The translations under genes were made by a program, and so were the position numbers. A DNA stretch of 64,000 nt from Cyclina sinensis (taxonomy: Eukaryota > Mollusca > Bivalvia > Venerida > Veneridae). Positions within the stretch are counted from its first letter, which is position 1. Each line of letters opens with the position of its first letter. The notes under the pieces are model-generated. The model was not told where the DNA came from, did no database searches, and saw only the letters and a program-made list of their open reading frames with translations. Shown here piece after piece: positions 11,544-24,700 of this stretch. The DNA is taken from positions 248,001 to 312,000 of the forward strand of contig JAAONU010000014.1 in NCBI GenBank assembly GCA_012932295.1, in the 5' to 3' direction.

Positions 11544-12071
11544 CCACAGTTAGAAGATATACCCTCTGTAACTTACGAGGGTGATGTGGAAGACTTCGAT
11601 GAACTCCAAGGACCTAGAAGTTGGGTGGGGCCGGCTCTAGCGAGTGCTATATTCTGTTTTCCTCCAACTGGATTTGTAGCATTTTATAATGCTAAGATGG
11701 TAAGTTCTTTGGCTTAAGCATTTGATGATAAATATCTATAGCAGCTTTACTGGTCGTATAATGTAGTTTTTAATCCAAAATAAGGTCAGACTATTTTTAT
11801 CCTTCTGTTGTCATTGAAATAATACTATTTTGACACATTTAAGTGTCATAATCATTAATACTGTTTATTTAGCTGAATTTACATTACTTCATTTTATAAT
11901 TTTGCACTTTTTCAGGCACAAAAATCATTTGAAAATGGTGACCTTCAAGCTTGGTCACGTTACAGGGCACGTGCCAGATTTCTCGTGTTTGTTACGTGTG
12001 TTCTAGGAGTGATTGTGTACTTAACAATTGTTGGAGCTATTCAGGCCGTCAAACATACAAACAGCTCTTGA
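11544..12071 (+). CDS. CD225/dispanin-family membrane protein, last two exons (5' incomplete)
   Basis: The exons are 11544-11699 and 11916-12071, with acceptors CTTATAG and TTTTTCAG and donor ATG|GTAAGT. Each is 156 bp and in phase 0, and the gene ends in TGA. The 103 residues form a whole CD225 domain: WVGPALASAIFCFPPTGFVA is the first hydrophobic segment, AQKSFENGDLQAWSRYRARA the polar loop, and LVFVTCVLGVIVYLTIVGAI the second. CD225 proteins (the dispanins, including IFITM, PRRT and SYNDIG1 members) insert in endosomal, plasma or synaptic membranes. The Cys in the first segment is a candidate palmitoylation site by analogy with IFITM. An acidic lead (EGDVEDFDE) precedes the domain, and the start codon must lie in an upstream exon that I did not find. 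The subfamily cannot be decided, so an antiviral role should not be assumed. Confidence 0.85.
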
Positions 12072-13160
12072 TGACATCACAGTATACATAGTGTGGCACC
12101 TCCCTGGACAGTGTATGCTCGAACAGGAATACGTCACGACCTTGACCTTACGTACTATGATCCCCCTAAGAAGTCATGACCAATTTTAATCACCAAAGCT
12201 ATCTGTGATCAGTTTATTTGTAATTTATATGCACCAACATATATAACATACGTCCTTAGAAGTCATGAAAACTAATCCTATCACTGCTCGGTTATATACC
12301 AAAAGTAATTAATAAACGTGCGCGTCATGATCAGGTATCATTAGTACGGTGGCCCAGAGATGACATGTACTTTTTTTGTCGAAGGAACGACTAAGTATCT
12401 GGTGGGAACGAAATAAAATTAAAAAGTATTGCTATGAAAAAAGTTGTAGAACAATATATTGCTATCTCGTGCGCACAACATAGCTAACTCGTTCCCACGA
12501 GTTAGAAACTCGTTTCCTCAACTTAGCTAGCAAGCATTACTCTTTTTATTGCACTATTTTTCAATGAAATACTTTTTTTCAAACTGCACTTCTTTTTTTT
12601 ATCTCGTTCCCACGACTAAGTAACTCGTTACAGCGACATACAAAATCGTTCCCTCGAGTTAGTATCTCGTGGGAACTAGGTAAAAAGGAGAAGTGTAATA
12701 ATAATAAAAAAGAGCGGTGTATGTCACCTCTGTGCCACCGTACATTAGTGGTCATAAGACGTGTTTTATTATAGAAGCTGTGATTATGATATAATGAAAT
12801 ATGATCATGTTTTATTTAAATTGCACGTTGAATTCAGTTTGAATAGAAATTGAAGAGGCAGAGGCGCAAATGCTATTCAGTGTAAACGGATACAACATAT
12901 CAAAGGAAGTCACGCTGTTTATTCAGGATTCATGGACACAAGATGCATCGGAAGCTGATTTCAATTCAACGTACTTCAATTCATGATCATGAAATAATTC
13001 TGTACTTCACAAGGAATTGTGATTATTCAGTATATCATTAAGACATTTCCCTCATAAGAATTCACCATTACTGATTGTATGTTGTTATCTTAAACTATGA
13101 TTATTCTTTATATGAATTAACATGAACCATGGATGTATATTAAAGGCTCAGTTGGACTTA
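12072..13160 (+). other. 3' UTR/flank of the CD225 gene
   Basis: The region contains AATAAA-type signals near 12308 and 12411 and between 13160 and 13175. A MITE occupies 12345-12742. Which poly(A) site is used decides whether the MITE is transcribed. Confidence 0.4.
12345..12742. mobile_element. 398-bp MITE with terminal inverted repeats and a 6-bp target duplication
   Basis: The left end TACGGTGGCCCAGAGATGAC and the right end (reverse complement TACGGTGGCACAGAGGTGAC) form near-perfect inverted repeats of about 22 bp. The hexamer CATTAG flanks both sides (12339-12344 and 12743-12748), as a target-site duplication. Internally, motifs such as AACTCGTTCCCACGAGTTAG recur in both orientations, making much of the element self-complementary. 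There is no coding capacity. The superfamily is not assigned. Confidence 0.8.
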
Positions 13161-13440
13161 CAAAGATAAAATAAACTAGAATAACAGGATGAGCATATGT
13201 GTGACAACTTTGCTTGTATCGAATATTCCCTTTATTCAAACAGCTTAGTACAAACCAGTATCTACAAATCTGTAGGAAACACCAACGGTTTCACTTACTT
13301 AGCTATGGTCACGTGGGTAGTCACGAGACCCTGGACAGCAATGTCCAAATCTCTCTTAGAAATTTTGATGCACGATTGAGAAACAGTTGTAATACATAAT
13401 GTAAAACCTGCTATCTTAGTATATCCTACATTTGTAAGTA
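13144..13440 (+). repeat. Dispersed repeat, copy A
   Basis: The block starts TTAAAGGCTCAGTTGGACTT and contains ATCTACAAATCTGTAGGAAA and CACGTGGGTAGTCACGAGA. These motifs occur in the same order at 38286-38610 (copy B). The head also matches the sequence just before the 41.4-kb minisatellite (copy C). No coding potential is recognised. Confidence 0.6.
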
Positions 13441-13479
13441 AATCTGATATCATAATTAAATTACAGACGTGTGCTTGAT

Positions 13480-14085
13480 CAGAAAGATTGAGAAAAAGTG
13501 TGTGTTTGATCTGAAGGTTTGAGTACAATATGTGCTTGATCAGAAGGTTTGAGTACAAATGTGTGCTTGATCAGAAGACTTGAGTACAAATGTGTGCTTA
13601 ATCAGAAGACTTGAGTACAAATGTGTGCTTGATCAGAAAGTTTGAGTACAAATGTGTGCTTTATCAGAAGGTTGAGTACAAATGTGTGCTTGATCAGAAG
13701 ACTTGAGTACAAATGTGTGCATGAACAGAAGGTTTGAATACAAATGTGTGCTTGATCAGAAGGTTTGAGTACAAATGTGTTCTTGATCAGAAGGTTTGAG
13801 TACAAATATGTGCTTGATCAGAAGACTTGAGTACAAATGTGTGCATGATAAGAAAGTTTGAGTACAAATGTGTGCTTGATCAGAAGGTTTGAGTACAAAT
13901 GTTTGCTTGATCAGAAGACTTGAGTACAAATGTGTGCTTGATCAGAAGACTTGAGTACAAATGTGTGGTTGATAAGAAAGTTTGAATACAAATGTGTGCT
14001 TGATCAGAAGGTTTGAGTACATATGTGTTCTTGATCAGAAGGTTTGAGTACAAATATGTGCTTGATCAGAAGACTTGAGGACTGA
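13480..14085. repeat. Minisatellite, about 31-bp unit
   Basis: Roughly nineteen copies of a 31-bp unit of the type GTACAAATGTGTGCTTGATC-AGAAGRYTTGA occur with point differences. Most units contain the palindrome TGATCA. Short frames running antisense through the array are by-products. Confidence 0.9.
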
Positions 14086-14328
14086 TAAAGATTCTACCAG
14101 TGTTCCCTTGGAATACAATACGACTTTGATGTTTTTTTTTAAACAAAACAAAGATGCAAGTCCTGAGACTGGCCATTTCCTACAAAGGAAAGCAACACGG
14201 CCATTTTCACTTCGCAAAAACACCAAAACACATTCAAACAAAACTACGATGTATAGCCGTGGTTGATCGAATGGGAAGCGAACCTGAAGTTGTTCTGATC
14301 ATTATTGACGTGTTTGGTTTCTTACAAA

Positions 14329-14329
14329 A

Positions 14330-14360
<31 letters not shown>

Positions 14361-14419
14361 TGTGTGTGTGCGTGCGTGTGTGCGTGTGTGCGTGCGTGCG
14401 TGTGTGCGTGTGTGTGTGA
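14329..14419. repeat. (TG)n/(GTGC)n microsatellite
   Basis: A run of about 90 bp of TG dinucleotides is interspersed with CGTG steps. It is potential Z-DNA-forming sequence and has no coding significance. Confidence 0.95.
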
Positions 14420-15053
14420 TGACTGTCAGGATTTAGTTTTGTTGTTATACATCTAGAAAGGTTTGGCAAGTACTGTAGTGTTGTCAAAATCTTTGAATCA
14501 ACATCATCATCATCATCAAAAACAAGGGCTTTCAATTGTAAATTGTATTTGTAGACTGTTACAAATTTTATATAAAATATTCATACAATTAATAGTTACT
14601 CTAAAACAGGTAAAGAACTTTAAAGGAAAATACACTTGCAACATTTACAACTATCAAAATAACCGTGTTTTTTCTGTAACATGCCTTTCTGACTTGAGGA
14701 ATTGGATTGCAAATGATATACGGTGCGTCCATGTATAATATTGTAGTCACAGTGGTTTCCCGTTAAGCGTGATTAACTAGGACATATCGTTGAGAACGTA
14801 TGTAGTGCTGCTTTACTTCAGGGATCAAGAAAACACCTACACAAAAATATAACAAGACAAATTTTCAAATGCGTCACAAATGATGCACATCAAAAGAAAC
14901 AGGTAGACAATACATCAGGAACTACGTTTTCCAAACTGCACCAAACACAAAAAGTAAACAAGAAGAAAACAGTCACAATGGTATTTCAAATCTTTATAGC
15001 TAAGCTGAATCAGCTGTCTTAATTTTGCCATTCTTTCGGAAGTCATCTACTTT

Positions 15054-15345
15054 GTACAACCAGATATGCACAATGATTTCATTTGTGTGACAACCAGATA
15101 TGCACAATGATTTCACTTGTGTGACAACCAGATATGCACAATGATTTCACTAACCAGATATGCACAATGATTTCACTTGTGTGACAACCAGATATGCACA
15201 ATGATTTCACTCGAGTGACAACCAGATATGCACAATGATTTCACTTGTGTGACAACCAGATATGCACAATGATTTCACTTGAGTGACAACCAGATATGCA
15301 CAATGATTTCACTTGTGTGACAACCATTTGGACAATGACATAATG
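15054..15345. repeat. Minisatellite, 34-bp unit
   Basis: About eight copies of ACAACCAGATATGCACAATG-ATTTCACTTGTGTG are present, with one truncated unit. The array lies in the 3' flank of the Cys-loop receptor gene. Confidence 0.9.
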
Positions 15346-15619
15346 ATTTCACCTATTTGCAGTATTTTCCAGATTGCATATTCAACCGCCAGTTTGTCAA
15401 GCTTCCGAGGCTTTTCCCGAAGAGAACGGGATACGTTAGGAAGCCAATGTGCCAAACAAGCGTTTTGTCTGTTTTGTTAGCTTTCCTACACATTTGTACA
15501 GTTACGCGTCATTTAGTTCGGTTCAATACCTGTGGCAGGGTGTAATTAAGCTAAAACTCATGTTTGATTTTGCCGTTGGTGTAACAATTATACAAAGCTT
15601 TCATACTGATGATATGTAC

Positions 15620-15729
15620 GTTAGAACTCCTGGCCATCCATTAATTCAGGGCGTAGATTAGAACTCCTGTCCATACATGAATTCAGGGTTTTGATTAGAA
15701 CTCCTGTCCATCCATGAATTCAGGGTTCC
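15620..15729. repeat. Three 37-bp tandem copies spanning the receptor stop codon
   Basis: The motif TTAGAACTCCTGTCCATCCA plus GAATTCAGGG occurs at about 15621, 15658 and 15695. Read on the minus strand, the copy from 15695 upward encodes the last receptor residues [10 protein letters not shown] and the TAA stop. The other two lie just downstream in the 3' UTR. Confidence 0.8.
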
Positions 15730-18700
15730 ACGTGAAATAATAAATCCAGTAAAAAAGATTAAAAACTAGAAATGACACAGGGAAAACAACACGTGATATT
15801 TTATCTACGGCACGTGCCTTCTCGAGCCCCTTCAAATGATTGAAGCAGGGGCTACATTTAGTCTCTTGGGATGAAGATGACGCGTTGGACTGAAAGAATA
15901 AAAAAGTAGAGTATGTAACATCCTTACTCCAAATTTGTACAAACAGCGTAACTGCTTAATGGATTCTAATAATACATGTAACGAGTCTTTAGCGACCTAG
16001 TTCTGACAGTCTATTTCGTAGCAGCTTTGTAATTTTTGTTTCAGAATACCATAAAAAAGTGGAAACAGTAAAGAAGAAATGGAGACAACTTAAATATAAT
16101 TGTCACATTGGTAAGTTTGCTTTGAAAGTATATTTCCTATTTTTATCTATATTTTGTTACAACATATCCACATTATTGATCGTATAAAACGTGAAGGACA
16201 AATGAACAGACATACAATAGTTAACGTTTGACACTTGTTGCATTGCTTTAAACAAGCGGCGGGGGGAGGGGGGTTTGGGGAGCTTACCTCATCTAGGGGA
16301 AAGCTTACCTCATCTAAACCATTCACGTCGCCGTTTTTGCTGCGGCCGTTTGGAAGCGCTGCATCTCCGATTGTAAATAAAGATTTTCGCCGACTGAGCA
16401 CTCTGCTCTGTACATTGACATAAGCAAACTCTAATAACCCCAGGAAGACAAATGCTAAACATACAGCCATCCATACGTCAATAGCCTGGAAGATTTAGAA
16501 AGTGAGTTAAACCTTACCACCTTCGTTCTGTTTAATTTCATTATCTGCATTACTTTCCGTTTACGTTCCTGTTTCTGTCTGCTCATTCCTGTCAGTCAAT
16601 TCTAGTTTACAATGTTCTACATTCAATTCCGTTCCGTTTTGTTTAAACCAGTTTTACTGAATTGTATTTTCGAAATTATTTGACAGTATTAATTCTTAAG
16701 CCAATTCTAAAGAAATGAAATTTTCCCTACTTTGATATAAGAGACTCTAGGAAGGTTAGAACGGGCTCCAGCACTTTGTGTCGTCATGGTTAGAACTGTA
16801 AGTAAGGCCAAAGACACCCGACCAGGGACCGAGGTACAGTCCAACCAGAAGTTGACCCAGGACAAGATCACGATCAAGATACTGGGGACATAGATCTGGA
16901 TGATGTAGTAGGCGTAGTTTCGCTCCAAGATAAACTTTAAACCAATACAAGGGAAGGCAACTGAAAGAAAGAACAACCATGTATTCAATATTCAAGCAAT
17001 TAATATCGTCATGTCTATTTAAAACTTTCAGTAAAACAGATTGAATACGAATAAATGTATATTCAGCATTTCTTACAATGGTTTTAGCTTTGAAAATATT
17101 AACTATAGCATTAGTATAATTATTTTCAACAGATCTTTCAAACGCGGCCTTTGTCGATATTTACGATTTCCGCATATTGCCATAGTTTAAAAGAATCCTT
17201 ACTTTAGGAAATTGAAAGTTACCAGAAAATTCAAAGTGAATATGATTTGGTTAAAATTAACTGTCTCAGTTCTAGCTCCAATCAGAAAGTTGCGCCAAGG
17301 AAGTACAAACATATTTCATGGAAACCGCTAATTACTGATAAGAAGACGGGGTATTTTCTCAAGGTATATATTATATACTACCTTTGTTGAAATAGTTCTC
17401 AAACCCAAACACAAGTGTGGCACAAGCTTGAAAAGATTCTTGTAAATTTTCACGTAGAAGTATTTCTTAGAGTACCAATATCGATGAAATTGTTAACACA
17501 AGAATAAAAATCAAATTACAAGAAAGGAACATTTTGTTATTACAGTAGTGATGAATGGAACAAGATATGTATTAGCATAAGTTCATTAAGAACTATTTTT
17601 AAAATCTAAATAAAAATTCAAATTCTTTATTTTTGGCGCAACTGTAAAACGTGTATATTTGTGTCTGTTGAAGTATATTCACCCACTTTTCTGTTTGTTC
17701 GCGTGTGTGAGAGAGTAGATAATAATTCTGATCTTTATAGTTTCGTTTTGTTCATAATATATACAAGTACATTATGCATAGTATTTTGTTCAATGATGTT
17801 CTGAAGGCCACATTGTAAGAAAGCTGTGATGCGTTTGCTTTTGTTTTCACTTGTATTAATGGGTAACCTTCACGAAATAAAGATATTATTATTATAACGT
17901 TAAGTTTACATGTGCTGTAATAAACCTCACAATATCTAAAAAAAGCTATTACTATGACATGTGTACAACAAGCGAAAGACATTAAGCAATTACCTGTTAA
18001 AATAGCAGTCTACTTTGAGATATAGTATAGTTTATACGACTGTCCAAACATAGCTACCATACTTAACTTAACATACTTATTAGATAAGAGTACATTTATA
18101 TCAATGTGTTGTGGTCTTGTAGACATTCATACAGTTTCACCAATATCTTAATTCCTTGTCATAATGTAAGACTGTTTCCTACATGTTGTTAATGTTACTT
18201 TTATCTTACCAGCACATCAAGCGTCTGATCTACATTCCTAGTACTTGTGATGGTTGGATATGTAGCATGAAAGATTGAAGTTTCCATAGCAGTTATACCT
18301 TACTGCACTGGAAGGCATAAGTCATATGTCTACAGTAACCGAACTGTAAGGTTTTCACAATAATTGGTGTTTGAATGATCGGTTTCACGTATGAATAAAA
18401 TTATTCCTAATTAATGACGACCGTAAACAGTTGTCATCAGTTTCAATTCACCTATTTGACTGTTTTTCGACATAGAAAAAATATGCAACTGAGCGCCCAT
18501 CTCTAGGAATGAAATCTAAAAGGTTCTGACGGACTTAAAATAAAAAGTCGAAAGTACGCTCGATCTGTTAATATATGAAATACCGTTAGAATGATGTCAA
18601 TGATATTCGAGATCATTTTCATTTTGTGTCATTTTCGATATACAAAAAGCCTATCGTAGTACATAGCCATTCTAACTGTAACCACGAACTATGTCATGCG

Positions 18701-21700
18701 ATTTAAAAAAGAAATAATATACAACTATATAATGGCCGATCACTAACGTTAGCGGACTGTGCCTTTGGATGGATAAATGTGCAATGGTCATTTCTGTGCT
18801 CCAGTGCTTTAAGACGATATAGACACAAACATATTGCTTGAACTTTCAGTCTTTGATAGTCTTTGTAAGATAAACGTGAACATATGTGTAAAGGACATGA
18901 GGGAGTTAGTCTTGGTTCAGTTTTATTATCATAAATTTAATCATTTTATGCTGTATTTAAGTCATTTATCAAGATAGTGTTACTCTCATAAGAAAACCGA
19001 AACAAAAACACAATCATAAGATATAATGAATATCTGTGAAATAAGAAACAAATTTCTAAGGGTGCATACATCCTATTGGTGGGGCTTCTATTGACATAAC
19101 TACAACATCTGCATGCCGTAGATGGGTGTACCAACATGCAGATGTATTTGTAAAGGATACCAACGTTGTGACCTACTTCCGAAGTATACTCTGTCACAGT
19201 TATACGTCTGGGTGTTGATTAGATCGAACTGAGGGAACCTAATATCTCTTCCCATTGTTACAGGTACATCGTCCCACTTAAATTTTAGACTCTTTGTGGT
19301 CTGGCCATCTGAAAAAAAACACGAAAGATAACTGTAATATGTTTATATTAAAGATAAATAACGCTTGAGATAAGAAACCAATGCTACAGATACAATATTT
19401 ATAAATAATGAAAAAAGCCCAACACCTAAACATTTAATTACCGATGGATACATATGATGTTTAAAATTGTGTTCTTCATGTATTAGCATAAAACAGAAAA
19501 TCAAACAATCTACCGGGTGGAGTCCATTCTGGAATTGTATGGACCTTTTCATAGACCTATTGTCCTTTTTATTCTAAATGAGAACGTTAGTGTAACCTTT
19601 ATAAACTATTTAATGATTTTTAAATAGGCATTTTATTACATTATGTGCACTTATATTAAAGTCATATTCACCTTTCGGGTCGAAAGAATGCAACATTTTG
19701 TAGTAAAACCGACAATTTAGATTTTATTATCTGCTCTCGTCTTTTGTTTTGTTTCGGTAAGAACGGTTTCTGGGGTTGATCACTTCTTCATACATAAATG
19801 AATAAATTTATTTAGGAGTTAGAAAATATACAAAATAATTACAGACAACTGATTATTTAATGTTTTCTATAAAACATTCCCTCAAACTAAATTTTTTGTG
19901 AGGATTGATTAACTGTTTGCATGTTCATTGTGTGTATATGTATTTGTATATATGCTTCATGGACTAAGTGGTCAAATGGTTATATGAACTTCTAAATTTC
20001 TTATAACCTGACCGTATTTGTCAGAAGTTCTCCAATTTTTTATGACGGTTTTGCCCCTTTGGCTGATGTCTGTATGCCTAAACTAGGTGAAATAGTCTTT
20101 ACTTAGATTGAGTCCATTACTTGTATTTTTTCTTTTGTCATCAACAGACTACTGCGACTGTTACTGACCATTGACCATTCTTAATAGTGAACCATAGGGG
20201 ATTGTAACTGACCATCAGCAGTCTATAGAATTGCCGACATATGCACAGAAAACTGAATATATCGTTAATATTAGTTGTTGTTTTCTTGAGGTTAGAGCTG
20301 TCTCCCTCACGTCTCTTGCACTCATATACACTGTGCTAAGGTACATGTAAAGATCGATATAGGATCATCAAGCTAATTATGCAGTCTACTGCCCGAATGA
20401 ATTTTACAGACCCTATGGCAATGTTTTATCTATTTAGTTCTATGGCCATTACTATTAAATCTCTTATAAGTATAGTGCACATTAATAATGCACAGGTTAA
20501 ACACGGAACGGTACAAAAAGGTCATTCAGAAATGAAAAATTTAACATTCTGCAACTTGATATTATATTTACAGTTTATCAAAGTTTACAAGTTTTCATAC
20601 AAATATTCTTCAGTCTAACTTTTTTTGTAACTTTGATGGTTTACAAGTGCAATTGTATTATCCTATTCTTTCACCTGTAATTTTGTTGTATTTCTCACGT
20701 TACATTCAGTTTTCAAAACATTCACTTCTCAACCTTTACAACTACATTTTGAAAGAAAAAGGAATTACCAGAAAACATGTTAATTTGTTCTATAATGACC
20801 AGTTACTTACAACTCTCGAATTCTAATCTGCAATGCTGGGTATCGAACGGATACTTTCTGAGGTCCATCACACAGAAAAAAGACCCTGTTACTCTTAAAT
20901 GAAAATGAAGGAATTGCAATTAAGCTTAAAATTACTATATGTCTAAAATCGGCAATAACAAAAACAAAAACAACAACAAAACCGATTAAAAATGAAAAAA
21001 AAAAGAACAAAAAAAAAACAAAAAACAAAAAACAAAAAAAAAACACGCATATTCATTTCACACTATTATGGATTTACTTATCGTTAAAAATACTAGCAGT
21101 TAAGAAGAAACGAAAAATATGCATAACAGGTGATATAAATATGTTTTTTTTATAGGATATCTTCAAGAGATATATAGTCATTACAAAGTGATAATGGTTG
21201 TGAAGAAGGTTAGAAATAGGAGTAGGAGGGAAGAGGGAAGTTTCATTTTTATTTATTTGGAATCCAACACAGATAAACAAACCTGGCACTGTACTGTACG
21301 GTACCATCCGGGTATATGTGCACCATCTTGTTTGGTATTGTTACCTCGTGGAAATCGGAGAACTTTTCAGTAATGATAAACAGATCAGGTACCCAGATAG
21401 AACTAAACATGGATGAGTCGAGTTCGAGTCTCGTTAAGTTGAGAACGTCATCAAAAGCCAGCCGTTCGTCAGTCCAGCGCTCCCGAAGAAACATACTGAT
21501 GGAGTAATCCTGGAATTAAACCTAAAGTTACTATCGTAATGTCATGAATCGATCGAAAGACGAATTAACAACATGACATATTTTGTAATTTCTTTCTGGT
21601 TAAATGTTTTTCATGAAATAGCTGTTCATACAACACTTTTATAACAAACGTATGTATGTTCTAATAACACATATGCCTAATATGCAATTTAGGTAAACGT

Positions 21701-24700
21701 GTTGTCATAATAATATAGTATATGTATAAAGACATATAATAATAAACTTATTAAATAGTGTATTTATTTATTTTAAAATGAAAATCATTAAATATGATGA
21801 AAACCTGCTTCTCAGTAGCAGTTTTAAATTTTGAGAAACTGAAGAAGTTCTAGAAATATAACGAAGACAGTTAAAATATATCATTAGTACAGATGTCAAG
21901 AAAAGTGGTTGGTAGACAGCTGAGCATTATTCTGTTTTCAAAGCGGATATTGAGAGACCAGACAATCTGGTTTAGTAAGTGGGCACATATCTTATTTTCA
22001 ACATTAAATTTGGAGTATACTAGCAAATTCATTTTAATTCAAGTCATCTAGATATGATGAAAAAGACAATTAGATACGAACACTTTTTTCTTTTAATCAT
22101 GATTTCTTTATCAAAACAGAGTGAATATACACACATAAATAGATTACAGAAAACATGAATCAGAATACAAAACTTATAAGAGATACCTAAAAATGGTAGA
22201 ACTTATCTATAACACACACTTAAAATTACACTAAATATGGAAGTGTTCGCCGATTGGTAGCTCTGGTATGTTTGATCTATAATCATTAAGGAATACGTAC
22301 AAAATCGCCAACCAAAGATCCAAGCGTTAGTCAGGTTTGGATAGTAAAATGTTACATGTAAATATGCTAGATTCTGCTAATTATGAACGAATATTCCTAA
22401 CTTAACGAAAACCAAATTATGACGATTAGATTAAGATGCAAATTAACCATCATACACAGAGGGTCAGACTGAAGGCACTGATGCCTTAAACGCCAAATAA
22501 ACTTACACCAGACTGAAGTCTTTTCTTGACATTGTTTGTCAGCTATTTTACTAACATAAATACTTCATTTTACTGATCTGACCAAAACATGTTCATTCAC
22601 TCATAATGACCTAACCATATCCTTCTTCAGTCTCATGCCCCTTCGTTGTACTTTTAATGGAAAAAAGATATCCTTTTATGTTGGAAGACTGGGCAAAAAG
22701 TAGAGGCAGATGCAAAAACATGAGAATTTCTATGAAATAAAAAGAAAATACAGACTCAGTAGAGAAACGAACAAGAAACTAAGGAGGAAAGCATTCAGAG
22801 TAAGTAAGTAAATTCATAAATGTTTAACCATTGTTACAGTTTGACATGACTGCTGGTTTGCATATTGGTCGAAGACCGCCGTGCATTTATTTTTTTGACC
22901 TCGAAAATCCCCATGGAATGTTTTTGAAGGCACGCTTTCAATATCATCTCGTTTCGATCTCTTTATCATCTGTGAATTAGACACGACGTATTTATTTGCT
23001 CATCAAATGTAACAAAAATGGTAAAAAATATACGACTTGGATGTCTCCCAATCGACGTCATACAACTGGTTTTTTACTCCTTATTTTGTTCGTATCTGGA
23101 TTTTAAGGGGACATTTTACCACAGAAGAAATGATTAACTCATATAAGGTCACAAAGGGTAATGCATGTTCTGTATATATGTTTGCATTATTATGAATTTA
23201 ATGTTTTCCTCCTTACTTTCTCCTGTAAACAAACGTTTATATATGTTTGCATTATAATGTATGAATTTAATGTTTCCTCCTTACTTTCTCCTGTAAACAA
23301 ACGTTTATATATGTTTGCATTATAATGTATGAATTTAATGTTTTCCTCCTTACTTTCTCCTGTAAACAAACGTTTACTATTAAACAGACGTTGCAGAATC
23401 ATAAAAAATATCATACTTCCAGTTCAAAACAAGGATTTATGTTTGTCATAAAAGTTTTTAAATAGTATTTCAGTCCGCATAATGTGTCTGTCTGAGCCAA
23501 ATATTACACGACTGATTTAAATTTCTTAGATATTATATGTTATAGATATTCGAAATATTATGGAATTATAGTGTGCCAGAAGACTGTCGGCAAAGTCACT
23601 GTGGTCAGAAATGCAGACATTGGTTCAACAATAAATAATAAAAACTGTTGAATGTAAATTTTGAAGAAGTCACAGCAGTATTTTTGACTCCAAATAAAAC
23701 TAATCTGGGAATTCTGTTTTGTAAGCTCTAAATATATAACGTAAAAGCGTTATCAATACAAACAAAGTATTAAACAAGCAATTAAACAAACAGACAGATA
23801 AACAAATAGACAGGGACTTGTGGAAGACAGAGGAAACCTTACCATATCAATTTCACTGATTGAGAACATGGAGATGATATAACAATTAATAGTGACGTCA
23901 ACGACCCGATCACTGCTCACTGGAAAACAAGAAAAATGCTAAGAATTTGGTCTATCTGTGATTCAAATAATAATAATAAAAATAATAAATTGTTATACAT
24001 AACAGTGTGGAGCTTGCAAGAGTAATTCCATACAGTAAATATTATGTTATAATTCCAGCTTTGATGAAACTTAATATCATATGATTTAATTTTTCGGCAC
24101 GAAGTCCATAATTATGTCAACCAACAATTGAAAAGATGAATATAATAAAAGCCCATGTACGAGTATGTGACGCCCTTTCGGCCTTATAGCAAAAAAGACT
24201 AACGGTCAGAGCTGTTTGTTTGTTTCATTGGGGTTAAACGCCAGTTTCAACTTCTGTAGTCATATCCCGGCGGTCAGTCCACCTAACAAGTAATCCTGGG
24301 TATCCAACCAGTTTACTTTCCAAATCAAGTGACTGCCTTCCTCACTTGATTCAGAGGACAGGGACAAAAGACCTATAGATGCCACGTCTGCGATCAATTA
24401 TCATGGCCCTTACAGGGAAATTTCCAAATTATAGCCATAATATTCTGCTGTTACAGATGGTACTGAAATACCAAAGACTTAAACTACAAACACATTTTAT
24501 TTACGTATTACCGTTTTTATATTTTGGTGACAGTTTCTTATCATAGCTTTTGAAGAGTTCATCTAATAAAGTGGACCTGAAAAACATCAATTGAGGCAAC
24601 GCAATTAGATCAAGAGAAAAATAATCAAAATAAAATGTTTACTGTGTAAAACAAACACTTGACGTTAAAATATTTCAGTTTAGGACGAGATATACATGTT

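Noticed and set aside
14154..14535. Frames rich in Cys/Val or His/Thr
   Set aside because: They are translations of the TG/CA microsatellite.
13480..15345. CRISPR-like array of regular repeats
   Set aside because: There are no unique spacers between units. These are head-to-tail minisatellites in a eukaryotic genome.
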